DNA from: Azospirillum rugosum | GTDB lineage: Bacteria; Pseudomonadota; Alphaproteobacteria; Azospirillales; Azospirillaceae | Length of the DNA stretch: 64,000 bases | Direction: 5' to 3' | Assembly (NCBI RefSeq): GCF_017876155.1 | Contig: NZ_JAGINP010000013.1 | Location: 62,001-126,000 of the forward strand | In this document: positions 16,868-25,346 of the stretch, piece after piece | Layout: the number at the start of each line of letters is the position of its first letter | How positions within the stretch are numbered: the first letter of the stretch is position 1 | The notes under the pieces: generated by a model | Database searches by the model: none | What the model saw: the letters and a program-made list of their open reading frames with translations, nothing else | What the model was told of the DNA's origin: nothing | Position numbers and translations under genes: made by a program

Positions 16868-17862
16868 CGCCGGCTTCCTCCGCCCAGGCGGATGCGTGGA
16901 TCAAGCGCGGCCAGCGCGAGGTCGGACAGGAACACGCCGACGACCGTCAGCACGGCCAGGAACATCAGGAAGGACCCGGCCAGGTACATGTCCTGGCTGC
17001 GCAGCGCCTGGAGCAGCATCGGCCCCGTGGTGGGCAGCGACATCACCACCGACACCACCGCGGCGCCGGACACGATCTGCGGCAGCAGGTTGCCGATGTC
17101 GGAGATGAAGGGGTTCAGCGCCACGCGCAGCGGGTATTTCCACAGCGCCCGGCCGGGCGGCAGCCCCTTGGCCCGCGCGGTGACGACGTAGGGCTTGTGC
17201 AGCTCGTCCAGCAGGTTGGCGCGCAGGCGGCGGATCATCGCGGCGGTGCCGGCGGTGCCGATGACCATGACGGGGATCCACATGTGCTCCAGCACGCTCA
17301 TGGCCTTGGGCACGCTCCAGGGCTGGCCGAGGAAGCGCGGGTCCATCAGCCCGCCGATGGAGGTGCCGAACCACACGTTGGCGAGATACAGCAGCACCAG
17401 CGCCAGCAGGAAGTTGGGCACGGCCAGCCCCAGGAACCCCAGCAGGGTCAGCGTGTAGTCGCCCAGGCTGTACTGGTGGGTGGCGGAATAGATGCCGATG
17501 GGGAAGGACACGCCCCAGATGAAGATGATCGTGGCGACGGAGATCACCACGGTCAGCACCAGCCGGTCGCCCACCACGTCCGACACCGGCATGTTGTATT
17601 CGAAGGAATAGCCGAAGTCGCCGCGCAGCATGCCGGCCAGCCACAGCGCGTACTGCTCGATCATCGGCCGGTCGAGCCCGTAGGTCTCCCGCAGCATGGC
17701 GAGCCGGCCCTGGTCCATGCTTTCGCCCCGGCTCTGCATCTCGTTGACCATGGAGGTCAGATAGTCGCCGGGCGGCAGCTGGATGATCACGAAGGTGATC
17801 GCGCTGATCGCCAGCAGCGTCGGGATCATGATCAGGATGCGGCGAGTCACATAGCCCAGCAT
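16864..17862 (-). CDS. Peptide-type ABC importer permease (DppB/YejB-like)
   Basis: A 332-residue permease beginning MLGYVTRRILIMIPTLLAIS, the standard DppB first TM helix, with six TM segments and the EAA loop (ARAKGLPPGRALWKYPLR). The start at 17862 is set by this family beginning; the frame upstream is only palindromic repeat sequence. AAAGGA seven bases before the ATG falls at the edge of that repeat, so the repeat now provides part of the leader. The gene overlaps the next permease by 4 bp. Confidence 0.92.
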   Translation of the reverse strand: MLGYVTRRILIMIPTLLAISAITFVIIQLPPGDYLTSMVNEMQSRGESMDQGRLAMLRETYGLDRPMIEQYALWLAGMLRGDFGYSFEYNMPVSDVVGDRLVLTVVISVATIIFIWGVSFPIGIYSATHQYSLGDYTLTLLGFLGLAVPNFLLALVLLYLANVWFGTSIGGLMDPRFLGQPWSVPKAMSVLEHMWIPVMVIGTAGTAAMIRRLRANLLDELHKPYVVTARAKGLPPGRALWKYPLRVALNPFISDIGNLLPQIVSGAAVVSVVMSLPTTGPMLLQALRSQDMYLAGSFLMFLAVLTVVGVFLSDLALAALDPRIRLGGGSRR

Positions 17863-17874
17863 GGCGCTTCCTTT

Positions 17875-17984
17875 CTCCCTCTCCCCTCTGGGGAGAGGGT
17901 CGGGGTGAGGGGGACCACGGGGGACCGGAAGGTTCGGCAAATGCCGGACCCCCTCACCCTTCCCTCTCCCCAGAGGGGAGAGGG
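17875..17984. repeat. Inverted pair of GGGGAGAGGG-type palindromes
   Basis: Two facing copies of a CCCTCTCCCC-tct-GGGGAGAGGG hairpin, each with a GGTGAGGGGG-type tail, are separated by about 35 bp. It lies between the solute-binding protein gene and the first permease gene of the ABC operon. A similar pair occurs at 19903-20036, 33621-33751 and 43080-43218. Confidence 0.88.
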
Positions 17985-18004
17985 TATGAACGCATGCGCC
18001 CTCA

Positions 18005-20056
18005 TCACCCGCCGTTCTCCTTCGCCTCGAACCAGAAGGTGTCCGGCCGGTACATGCCGAAATGCGCGCCGGGATCGTAGTTGAACAGGCCCTCGGCGGG
18101 CAGGTTGCGCAGGGATTGCCGCGCGACCACGGGCTGGGGCACCCCGGCGACCGTGCCGATGGTGAAGACCTGGTCGGCGTTGATGGTCAGGATGCGTTCC
18201 CAGGCCGCGGCCCGGCCCTGCTCGTCGGTGGCGTCGCGCCAGGCGCGGTAGGCGTCCAGCAGCTCCTTCGCGGCGGGCATGTCGGGCGGTTCGCCGTCCT
18301 TGCCCATGGTCTGGTGATACTGGCCCCATTTCGGCCATTCGTACTTGGCCTGGTCGACGGGGACCATCTCCGCCGGGCTCATGTCCGCGGTGGCGATGGC
18401 GTCGTCCAGGCCGCGCGCGATGGACATGCAGGTCTCGCCGGAGAAGATGCGGTTGCGGAACACGTCCAGCTGCGAGGTGCGGATGTACAGCCGCGCCCCG
18501 ATGCGGCGCCAGCTGTCGGCGATCAGCTCCAGCGCGTCGGTCTCCTCCGTGCTTTCGCCGGCCGCCTCCACGACGATCTCCAGCGGGCGGCCGTCGGGCA
18601 GCAGGCGCACGCCGTTCACGTCGCGCTTGGTCAGGCCGACCGCGTCCAGCAGCCGGTTGGCCTCGCGCACGTCGAAGTTGGCCCAGCGGTCGCGGTAGTC
18701 GGCCTTCCACAGGGGGGAGGCCTCCAGCAGCGTGTTGTTCGACGGGGTGGCGAGGCCGTAGTAGATGACCTGGTTCAGCTCCTCCCGGTCGATGGCCAGC
18801 GACAGGGCGCGGCGATAGCGGACGTCGCGGTTCAGCGCGCGCCAGACCGGGTCGTTGCAGGTCAGGTTCGGGAACAGCGCCATCTGCGCCCCGATGCCGG
18901 TGCGCCACAGCTTCACCCGGTAGTCGTTGCGCTTCGCCCCTTGCGTCAGGAAGGTGTAGTTGTCGAACCGCAGGTAGCGGGCCTGGAGGTCGCTCTCGCC
19001 CGCGCCGGTCTTGGCCGGGATGATCTTGGCGTCGGCCACGGTCATGATGACGCGGTCGATGTAGGGCAGCTGCCGGCCGCCTGCGTCCACGCGGTGGAAG
19101 TAAGGATTGCGCACGAAGACGAAGCGCTCCGCCGGCGGGGCGGTGACCGGCACCCAGGGCTGGAGCGTCGGCAGGTCGGGGTTGTCGAACTCCGTCAGGT
19201 TGTCCTTGCGGTTGTGAAGCTGCTGCCAGCTCTTCTGGCGCGCCTCCTCCACCCGCTGCTTCAGCGTCGCCTCGTCGGTGTAGCGGGGATGGAACTGCTT
19301 CAGGTAATGGGCCGGCGCGTAGATCTCGACCGGCTTCGCCCCGGCCAGCATGGGCAGGAAGAAGGGGTTCGGGCGGCTCCAGCTGTAGCGGACGGTGACC
19401 TCGTCCAGGAACTCCACCTTCGGCTTCTCGCCCGCGACCAGCATTTCCGGCGGCGGCCCGCCGGGGTAGCGCTTGGGGTTGGTCGCCATGTCCTCCCACC
19501 AGTAGCGGAAGTCCTCGGTGGTGAAGGGCTGGCCGTCCGACCAGCGGTGGCCGCGGCGCAGGTGGAAGGTGAAGACGCGGCTGTCCGTCTCGTCCACCGA
19601 CTCCAGGATGTCCGGGACGATCTTCAGGTCGGGGGTCAACGCGACCAGCCGGGCGTAGCTGTAGACGTAGATCAGCCGGGTGTCCTTGACCCGCGCCATC
19701 AGCATGTTCAGGTCGCCGCCGTGCCGCCCCGGCTTCTGCCAGGGCCAGTCCATCGCCACGACGGAGGGGTGTTCCGGCAGGCGCTTCTCGACCGGCGGCA
19801 GCGCGCCCGACCCGACCGCGTTCTCCAGGATCGGCGGCTCGATGCCGGTGAAGGCACTCAAAGTCAGGAAAGCAAAAGCCAGCAGGGCAGGGCGCCGCCA
19901 CACTCCCTCTCCCGTCCCGGGAGAGGGTGGCGCGAAGCGCCGGGTGAGGGTCGCGCAAGAATCACGGCGCTGATCCTCGGCGGCACCCTCACCCGCCCGC
20001 TGACGCGGGCACCCTCTCCCGGGGCGGGAGAGGGGATTGAAGAGCATGCGTCGCAT
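18005..20056 (-). CDS. ABC transporter substrate-binding protein, family 5, with repeat-encoded N-terminal insert
   Basis: Periplasmic solute-binding protein of the SBP_bac_5 (peptide/nickel) family, about 630 residues in its usual form; LVALTPDLKIVPDILESVD, SDGQPFTTEDFRYWWED and RYRRALSLAIDREELNQV are family blocks. The ATG at 20056 has a near-perfect AAGGAGGT seven bases upstream and overlaps the ATPase stop as TGATG. From there the frame runs through a palindromic repeat pair (residues about 7-51, Arg/Pro/Gly-rich) before a hydrophobic signal stretch, RRPALLAFAFLTLSAFTG. A GTG at 19903, preceded by GAGAGGGA, would give a normal signal peptide. The repeat therefore appears to have inserted between the start codon and the signal sequence. 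Confidence 0.88.
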   Translation of the reverse strand: MRRMLFNPLSRPGRGCPRQRAGEGAAEDQRRDSCATLTRRFAPPSPGTGEGVWRRPALLAFAFLTLSAFTGIEPPILENAVGSGALPPVEKRLPEHPSVVAMDWPWQKPGRHGGDLNMLMARVKDTRLIYVYSYARLVALTPDLKIVPDILESVDETDSRVFTFHLRRGHRWSDGQPFTTEDFRYWWEDMATNPKRYPGGPPPEMLVAGEKPKVEFLDEVTVRYSWSRPNPFFLPMLAGAKPVEIYAPAHYLKQFHPRYTDEATLKQRVEEARQKSWQQLHNRKDNLTEFDNPDLPTLQPWVPVTAPPAERFVFVRNPYFHRVDAGGRQLPYIDRVIMTVADAKIIPAKTGAGESDLQARYLRFDNYTFLTQGAKRNDYRVKLWRTGIGAQMALFPNLTCNDPVWRALNRDVRYRRALSLAIDREELNQVIYYGLATPSNNTLLEASPLWKADYRDRWANFDVREANRLLDAVGLTKRDVNGVRLLPDGRPLEIVVEAAGESTEETDALELIADSWRRIGARLYIRTSQLDVFRNRIFSGETCMSIARGLDDAIATADMSPAEMVPVDQAKYEWPKWGQYHQTMGKDGEPPDMPAAKELLDAYRAWRDATDEQGRAAAWERILTINADQVFTIGTVAGVPQPVVARQSLRNLPAEGLFNYDPGAHFGMYRPDTFWFEAKENGG
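19903..20036. repeat. Inverted palindromic pair inside the 5' end of the substrate-binding protein gene
   Basis: Two facing CCCTCTCCCG-type hairpins with GGTGAGGGT tails and a spacer of about 40 bp, in frame with the gene from the ATG at 20056. It belongs to the same family as the pair at 17875-17984, 2 kb downstream in the same operon. Confidence 0.88.
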
Positions 20057-21999
20057 CACGCCACCTCCTTCACCCGCACCGAGGCTTCGGCGCGCACGCA
20101 GTGGCCGTTGCCGAGGTCGACCAGGTGCGGCTGGTGCGCCTCGTCGATGGTGAAGGGGGCGGGCCAGCGCGCGGGGTCGGAGGCGCGGCCCTCCTCCAGG
20201 TCGGTCAGGGACAGCGGGCGGCTGGGGTCCGGCTCCGGCACGGCGGCCAGCAGGGCGCGGGTGTAGGGATGGACCGGGTTGCGGAACAGCGCCTCGCGCG
20301 GGGCCGACTCGACGATCCGGCCGCGGCACATGACCAGGATGCGGTCGGCCATGTAGTCCACCACCGCCAGATTGTGGCTGACGAACAGGTAGGTCAGGCC
20401 CAGCCGCTCCTTCAGGTCCTTCAGCAGGTTCAGCACCTGCGCCTGGATGGAGACGTCGAGCGCCGACACCGGCTCGTCCAGCAGCAGAAGCTCCGGCCGC
20501 AGGGCCAGCGCGCGGGCGATGCCGATGCGCTGGCGCTGGCCGCCGGAGAAGCTGTGCGGGTAGCGCCGCAGGTGCCGGACGTCCAGCCCGACCAGCCCCA
20601 TCAGCTCCTTCACGCGCGCCTTGCGCTCCGCCTCGTCGCCGATGCCGTGGATGACCAGCGGCTCCGCGATGATGTCGAAGACGGGCATGCGCGGGTTCAG
20701 GGAGCCGTAGGGGTCCTGGAAGACGAACTGCACCTTGCGGCGGAAGGCGGTCAGGGCGTCGCCCTCCAGCCCCAGCACGTCGACGATGCGGCCATGGTCG
20801 TTGAAGCGGACGGTGCCGTGGTCCGGCGTCAGCGCGCGCATCAGGATCTTCGACAGGGTGGTCTTGCCGCAGCCCGACTCGCCGACCAGCCCGACGCATT
20901 CGCCGCGCTTGATGGAGAAGCTGACGTCGTCCACCGCCAGGGTGCCGGCACCAGCCTTGGCGCCGAACCAGCCGGCCTTGCGCGCGCCGTAGCGCTTGCA
21001 GATGCCGTCCACGGCCAGCAGCGGCCCGGCCTCGTCGGCGGTGGGCGACCAGGGCTGGTGGTCCTTCTCCAGCAGGCTGCCGCCGGTGGAGGTGATGGAG
21101 CGGATCGGCACCAGCCGCTCGCCGGGCGCCATGTCGAAGCGCGGCACGGCGTTCAGCAGCGCCTTCAGGTAAGGATGGCGGGGGTCGGCGAAGATGTCCT
21201 CCCGCGTGCCGGATTCCATGACCCGGCCGCGGTGCATGACCACCACCTCCTCCGCGAGGTTGGCGACGACGCCCAGGTCGTGGGTGATCAGCAGCACGGC
21301 CATGCCCAGGTCGGCCTGGAGATCCTTGATCAGCTTCAGGATCTGCGCCTGGATGGTGACGTCCAGCGCGGTGGTCGGCTCGTCGGCGATCAGCAGGGCG
21401 GGGCGGCAGACCAGCGCCATGGCGATCATCGCGCGCTGGCGCAGGCCGCCCGACAGCTCGAACGGGTAGGTGTCCAGCGCTCGGCGAGGGTCCGGGAAGC
21501 GCACCCGGCGCAGCATGTCCTCCGCCAGCGCCCGGGCCTGCTTGGCCGTCACCCGCTGGTGCAGCTGCACGGCCTCGCCCACTTGGTCGCCGATGGTGTG
21601 CAGCGGCGACAGGGAGGTCATCGGCTCCTGGAAGATGATGGAGATCTGCCCGCCGCGCAGGGCACGCATCGTCGTTCCGTCGGCCTTCAGGCCGGCGATG
21701 TCGATGAGGCCGCCGTTCCCGTTGGCGCCGTTCCCGTTGATGGCATCCCCATTGACGGGGTCCCCGTCGGCGGCCTGGGGGTCGAACAGGATGCGCCCGC
21801 CGGTGATGGCGGCGGAGCGTGGCAGGATGCGCAGGATCGACTGCGCCGCCACCGACTTGCCGGAGCCCGACTCGCCGACCAGCGCCACCGTGCTGCCCGC
21901 CTTGACCCGGAAGGAGACGCCGCGCACCGCGCTGACCACGCCGCCCGGAACATGGAAATCGACCTTCAGATCCTCCACGCGAAGCAGCGTGCGGCTCAT
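20056..21999 (-). CDS. Dual-ATPase subunit of peptide-type ABC importer (YejF/GsiA-like)
   Basis: A 647-residue cytoplasmic protein with two complete ABC ATPases in tandem. The first has Walker A GESGSGKS near residue 42, signature LSGGLRQR and Walker B LLIADEPT. The second has [16 protein letters not shown] and [12 protein letters not shown]. Each carries the oligopeptide-type C-terminal extension. An Asn/Gly-rich insertion of five-residue near-repeats ([15 protein letters not shown]) sits between Walker A and Q-loop of the first domain and should be a surface loop. It overlaps its upstream neighbour by 4 bp (ATGA) and the binding-protein start by TGATG, so translation of the operon is tightly coupled. 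Confidence 0.94.
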   Translation of the reverse strand: MSRTLLRVEDLKVDFHVPGGVVSAVRGVSFRVKAGSTVALVGESGSGKSVAAQSILRILPRSAAITGGRILFDPQAADGDPVNGDAINGNGANGNGGLIDIAGLKADGTTMRALRGGQISIIFQEPMTSLSPLHTIGDQVGEAVQLHQRVTAKQARALAEDMLRRVRFPDPRRALDTYPFELSGGLRQRAMIAMALVCRPALLIADEPTTALDVTIQAQILKLIKDLQADLGMAVLLITHDLGVVANLAEEVVVMHRGRVMESGTREDIFADPRHPYLKALLNAVPRFDMAPGERLVPIRSITSTGGSLLEKDHQPWSPTADEAGPLLAVDGICKRYGARKAGWFGAKAGAGTLAVDDVSFSIKRGECVGLVGESGCGKTTLSKILMRALTPDHGTVRFNDHGRIVDVLGLEGDALTAFRRKVQFVFQDPYGSLNPRMPVFDIIAEPLVIHGIGDEAERKARVKELMGLVGLDVRHLRRYPHSFSGGQRQRIGIARALALRPELLLLDEPVSALDVSIQAQVLNLLKDLKERLGLTYLFVSHNLAVVDYMADRILVMCRGRIVESAPREALFRNPVHPYTRALLAAVPEPDPSRPLSLTDLEEGRASDPARWPAPFTIDEAHQPHLVDLGNGHCVRAEASVRVKEVA

Positions 22000-22505
22000 G
22001 ATGGGGTATCCTCAGGCAAGGGCTCAGGTGGTGTGATGCCCAGCGCCAGCAGGTTGTCGATGGTGACCCGGCTCAGCCGCAGGCCGTTGGTCCGCACGGC
22101 GGTGACCGCGCGCTCGATCACCGCGTCGAAGCCGTCGAGGTTGGAATCGATCCTTATTGTGCTGCCGCGTCCAATCAGCGTCGCCTGCATCCAGCCGTCG
22201 TCGCGGCCGCGCTTGGTGGCGTAGTAGCGCAGCCGCAGATCCGACAGCGCGTCCCAGCGGATCGTCGCGCCCAGCGGCCCCTCGGCGCGCAGGGCCTCCT
22301 CGTCCATGGTGACCCGGGTCATCTGCCTTTGTGCGGTGCGCAGGGCGAAGACGGCGAACAGCAGCGCGCAGAGCGCCAGCGGCCCGGCGATCCAGGGCGT
22401 GACCTGGAGAAGCGCCAGCGGCAGCGCCGTCAGGGCCAGCCCCGCCATCGCACGGGCGTAGTCGCCCAGCAGGACGTTGGGGGGATAGCGCAGCGTCTCG
22501 GCCAT
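21996..22505 (-). CDS. Small membrane protein, PH-like C-domain, unknown function
   Basis: A 169-residue protein. Two TM helices lie at about 18-57 ([20 protein letters not shown], then [13 protein letters not shown]), followed by a soluble C-domain with [20 protein letters not shown] and [14 protein letters not shown], the pattern of small PH/YdbT-type membrane proteins. It sits between the deacetylase-like gene (stop abutting its ATG) and the ATPase gene (4-bp overlap), so it probably serves this transporter. The exact role is unknown. Confidence 0.75.
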   Translation of the reverse strand: MAETLRYPPNVLLGDYARAMAGLALTALPLALLQVTPWIAGPLALCALLFAVFALRTAQRQMTRVTMDEEALRAEGPLGATIRWDALSDLRLRYYATKRGRDDGWMQATLIGRGSTIRIDSNLDGFDAVIERAVTAVRTNGLRLSRVTIDNLLALGITPPEPLPEDTPS

Positions 22506-23318
22506 TCAATGGGCTCCCTTCTCGGCCCCGAACAGAGTGTCGGCCGGCAGCCAGCGGGCTGCCGGGTGGTGCCGGACCTTGGACAGCAAACGCTCGGTGA
22601 AGGCCCAGGTTTCGTCGTCCATGACCAGATGGTGCGTCAACAGGCCGGTGGGCTCTGTTGTGTCAACATTGCCGCTGCGCCGCGCGCGCAGGTGTGCCAC
22701 GGCCATGCCCAGCGATTTCGCCTCGCCCAGGAAGCGCTTTCCCTCCTTCCAGGCGATCGGGTCCACATGCGTGTTGACGCAAGTGACGCCGGGGAGCGTC
22801 AACCGGCGCGGCCCGTAGGTGGACAGCCCGCGGATGCCGACCTCCGCCAATCGGCCGGCGACCTCCGGCGCGATGCGATTCCAGGGCGGCACCAGGGCGG
22901 GCAGGGCGCGCGGGCCGAACAGCCGCTCCAGCCGGCGCCGGCCCTCGGCCAGTTCCGCCAGCACGGCGTCGGCCGGGCGGTCGGGGCCCAACTCGCACTT
23001 CTTGGCCGGCGGCACCGCGTGGTTGGCGTGCGACCAGCCGTGCTGGAGCACGGTGACGGTGGGGTGGCGGTCCAGGGTGGCGGCGAGGTCGGCCTGGGCC
23101 TCCGCCGGGATGACCGCCAGCGCCAATGGCGCAGCCGTGGACTGGGACATGCCGGCCATCCGCGCCAGCGCGGGCGTCGTCGTGGTGGCGTCGTCGTCGC
23201 GCCACCAGAAGGTGGCGGCGAGGCCGGAGTCGGCCCAGGCGTCCAGTTCCCCGTCCAGATCATGCCATGTGGCGGGCGGCGGGACGACCCTGGGGCGGAC
23301 AGGAGCGGTGGTCGTCAT
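22506..23318 (-). CDS. Polysaccharide-deacetylase-like protein
   Basis: About 270 residues. It has the NodB-like layout: TFWWRDDDATTTTPAL (candidate metal Asp pair), then VTVLQHGWSHANHA (His-x3-His metal ligands), PPWNRIAPEVAGRLAE and a late LLTHHLVMDD. This matches the polysaccharide deacetylase family branch seen beside glycosyltransferases in alphaproteobacteria. No signal peptide is visible from the ATG at 23318; a GTG at 23366 would add 16 residues. It is the first gene of the ABC operon, and its stop abuts the next ATG. Substrate unknown. Confidence 0.8.
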   Translation of the reverse strand: MTTTAPVRPRVVPPPATWHDLDGELDAWADSGLAATFWWRDDDATTTTPALARMAGMSQSTAAPLALAVIPAEAQADLAATLDRHPTVTVLQHGWSHANHAVPPAKKCELGPDRPADAVLAELAEGRRRLERLFGPRALPALVPPWNRIAPEVAGRLAEVGIRGLSTYGPRRLTLPGVTCVNTHVDPIAWKEGKRFLGEAKSLGMAVAHLRARRSGNVDTTEPTGLLTHHLVMDDETWAFTERLLSKVRHHPAARWLPADTLFGAEKGAH

Positions 23319-23416
23319 CGCGAAGGCCTGCCGAGGCGTGAGTCGAGCCCCAGCATGGCGCGCCACTGTGACAAATCCAAGCGTCTCGATTGGTTTAGCG
23401 GCCGGTGGGGCCGAAT

Positions 23417-23503
23417 CGTAGGTTGGGTGGAGCCGCAGGCGGAACCCAACACACGCGGCATGGCGAACGATGTTGGGTTGCGCTGCGCTCCACCCAACCT
23501 ACG
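23417..23503. repeat. TAGGTTGGG palindromic element, copy 1
   Basis: An 87-bp inverted repeat: CGTAGGTTGGGTGGAGC at one end, its complement GCTCCACCCAACCTACG at the other, and an internal AACCCAACA/TGTTGGGTT pair. Other copies are at 38670, 46723 and 63383. The CTA at 23499-23501 inside the right arm is the stop codon of the glycosyltransferase gene that follows. Confidence 0.93.
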
Positions 23504-24653
23504 CCCGCAACCGGTGCGCCGCTTCGGTCAGCAGGCGGGCGGTGGCGGCGGCGCCGTCCAGGCGGAGGGGGATTGCGGGGGGCGGGGGCAGGGCGAGCGC
23601 CCGGGCCACGCCGTCGGCCAGGGTCTGCGGGGTGAGCCCCGCCTCCTCCACGACGACCAGCCGGCCGCGGCCTTCCAGCAGGCGGGCGCGGGTGGCCTGC
23701 TCGGTCTCGCTGCCGGCGGCGAAGGGCACGACCACGGCGCGGCAGCCGGCCTGCAGCAGGTCCAGCACGGTGTTGTAGCCGGCTTGGCTGATCGACAGGC
23801 GGCAGCGGCGGAGCAGGGCGGGGAAGTCCGGCCGCGCGCGCTCCACCACCACGCCCGGCGGCGCCTCGGCGGCCAGCGCGCGGACGGCGTCCTCCGGCAC
23901 GTCCGGCCCGGCGAGCAGGCGCCAGGGGGCGTCGGCCAGAGAACCCCCCAGCGATTCCAGGGCGCGGGCGCCCAGCGCCGCCCGCAGCAGCGGAAGCCCG
24001 ACGGCCCCGCCGCCTACCGAAACGATCACCTCGCCGGTCCCGTCCGCCGATTCGGCGTTGGAGGAGGGCGGGGCGGCGACGTAGCCGGTGTAGCGGATGC
24101 GGTCGGCGATGCGCGCGGCGGCGGGGAAGGTGGCCTCGAAAGGAATCAGGTCTGGGTCGCCGTGCACCAGCACGCGGTCGAACAGCCGCTCCACGGTGGA
24201 GACGGTCTCCTCCAGCCGGTCCGGGTTGTTCTTCGCGACCAGGATGTCGCGGACGGAACAGGCGGTGACGGCGCCGGCGGCGCGCGCCGCCCCCAGCAGG
24301 GGCAGCAGCTCGAACCGGAAGGCGCGGCGGCCGAAGGGGAAGGATTCGACCAGCAGCGCGTCGGGCCGAATCCGCTCGAAGGCCTCCAGCACCGCCGCGC
24401 GCCGCCGGGCGCGCCACGCCTCGTCGATGGGCCGGCTGTGCTCGTCCAGCAGGGTCTTGAAGGTCTCGTCGGCGGCGCGGGCGGGGGGAAGCTGGACGAT
24501 CTCGGCCGGTCCGTAGTCGATGCCCGGCACCGGATGCCCGCCGCGCAGCACCGTCACCGCCATCCCGGCCGCGGACAGCCCCCGCGCGATCAGCGCCGCG
24601 CGCCGGTCGTGCCCGATGCCGAGCAGATGCTGGACGTGGAAGAGGACGCGCAT
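23499..24653 (-). CDS. GT28/MurG-like glycosyltransferase
   Basis: A 384-residue GT-B-fold protein starting MRVLFHVQHLLGIGHDRRAA, the loop used by MurG-like enzymes. The C-domain has VIVSVGGGAVGLPLL, then SQAGYNTVLDLLQAGCRAVV and PFAAGSETEQATRARLL, the UDP-sugar site of the family. It is paralogous to the enzyme at 28217. The stop codon TAG is supplied by the end of a palindromic repeat, so the original C-terminus may have been slightly different. Acceptor and sugar unknown; the neighbours point to an envelope glycan. Confidence 0.85.
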   Translation of the reverse strand: MRVLFHVQHLLGIGHDRRAALIARGLSAAGMAVTVLRGGHPVPGIDYGPAEIVQLPPARAADETFKTLLDEHSRPIDEAWRARRRAAVLEAFERIRPDALLVESFPFGRRAFRFELLPLLGAARAAGAVTACSVRDILVAKNNPDRLEETVSTVERLFDRVLVHGDPDLIPFEATFPAAARIADRIRYTGYVAAPPSSNAESADGTGEVIVSVGGGAVGLPLLRAALGARALESLGGSLADAPWRLLAGPDVPEDAVRALAAEAPPGVVVERARPDFPALLRRCRLSISQAGYNTVLDLLQAGCRAVVVPFAAGSETEQATRARLLEGRGRLVVVEEAGLTPQTLADGVARALALPPPPAIPLRLDGAAATARLLTEAAHRLRA

Positions 24654-24696
24654 GGGGACCTGGGGCGGTGGCGGTTGGGAGGGCTGAGTCGTCGTG

Positions 24697-24807
24697 TTGG
24701 GCCCCCCTCCCAGCCTCCCCCCACTTCGCGGGGGGAGGGGCTTTAGGGAACGGGCGGCGGAGTTCCCTCCCCCGCGTCAGTGGGGGAGGGTTAGGGTGGG
24801 GGCCCAA
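24697..24807. repeat. TTGGGCCCCC-bounded composite palindrome, copy 1
   Basis: A 111-bp element ending in TTGGGCCCCC and GGGGGCCCAA, with an internal GC hairpin around ACTTCGCGGG. It is related to 52406-52498 and to the 87-bp element inside a gene at 32491. On one side it continues into a 24-bp tandem. Confidence 0.85.
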
Positions 24808-24867
24808 CGCAAAAACTTTGTGGGGGCCCAACGCAAAAGCTTTGTGGGGGCCCAATGCAAGGGCTCT
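24796..24867. repeat. Three tandem 24-bp units
   Basis: Units start GTGGGGGCCCAACGCAAAAA and repeat every 24 bp (24796, 24820, 24844), the third diverging. Each carries the GGGGGCCCAA end of the adjoining palindromic element, as if that end had been copied twice more. The last unit contains the stop codon of the cyclic-nucleotide-binding gene. Confidence 0.85.
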
Positions 24868-25333
24868 ACACCTTCCCGCTCAGCACCTCGCGCAGGCGCA
24901 GCGTGGTCTGTTCCAGGCGGTGGGCGAGGACGCGCATGATCTCAAGGCCCATCTGCGGGAACTCGGTGACCAGCTGGAAGAAGTGGTCCTTCGGCACGCA
25001 CAGCGTCTCCAGGTCGGTCGCCGCGCGGACGGTGGCGGTGCGCGGCACGTCGCAGAGGATGGCGATCTCCCCGACGATCTCGTTGGAGGCCAGCGTGGCG
25101 ACCGGCACCGGGCCGCCGGGGCCGTTGACCATCACCTCCGCCTCGCCGCTCATCAGGATGTAGGCGCAGGTCCCGGTGTCGTCCTGGTGGAACAGCACGT
25201 CGCCGGCGCGGAAGGACATCCGCTCGCTCGTGAAGGCCAGCAGCTTCAGCTTGGAGGTGTCGATGTTGGCGAACAGCGGAATCCTCCGCAGGCATTCCAC
25301 TTCCTCGGCGATGCTCATGCCATCGGTCTCCAT
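24866..25333 (-). CDS. Cyclic-nucleotide-binding domain protein
   Basis: A 155-residue stand-alone cNMP-binding domain: LRRIPLFANIDTSKLKLLAF, then FRAGDVLFHQDDTGTCAYIL, the phosphate-binding cassette region NEIVGEIAILCDVPRTATVR, and a C-terminal helix. No HTH follows, so it is a sensor or regulatory subunit rather than a Crp-type regulator. The PBC has Gly-Glu followed by Pro-Arg-Thr-Ala, consistent with real ligand binding. It starts 13 bp after the stop of the unusual ABC gene; an internal ATG at 25318 with GGAG before it is an alternative. It probably acts on that ABC protein. Confidence 0.85.
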   Translation of the reverse strand: METDGMSIAEEVECLRRIPLFANIDTSKLKLLAFTSERMSFRAGDVLFHQDDTGTCAYILMSGEAEVMVNGPGGPVPVATLASNEIVGEIAILCDVPRTATVRAATDLETLCVPKDHFFQLVTEFPQMGLEIMRVLAHRLEQTTLRLREVLSGKV

Positions 25334-25346
25334 CTTCCGCGCCGAA

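Noticed and set aside
17847..19958. A 703-codon minus-strand frame overlapping the binding-protein and permease genes
   Set aside because: Shifted frame of the binding-protein gene extended through the palindromic repeats; no domain sense.
24796..24867. CRISPR-like array
   Set aside because: The 24-bp units abut with no spacers, vary between copies and have no cas genes nearby.
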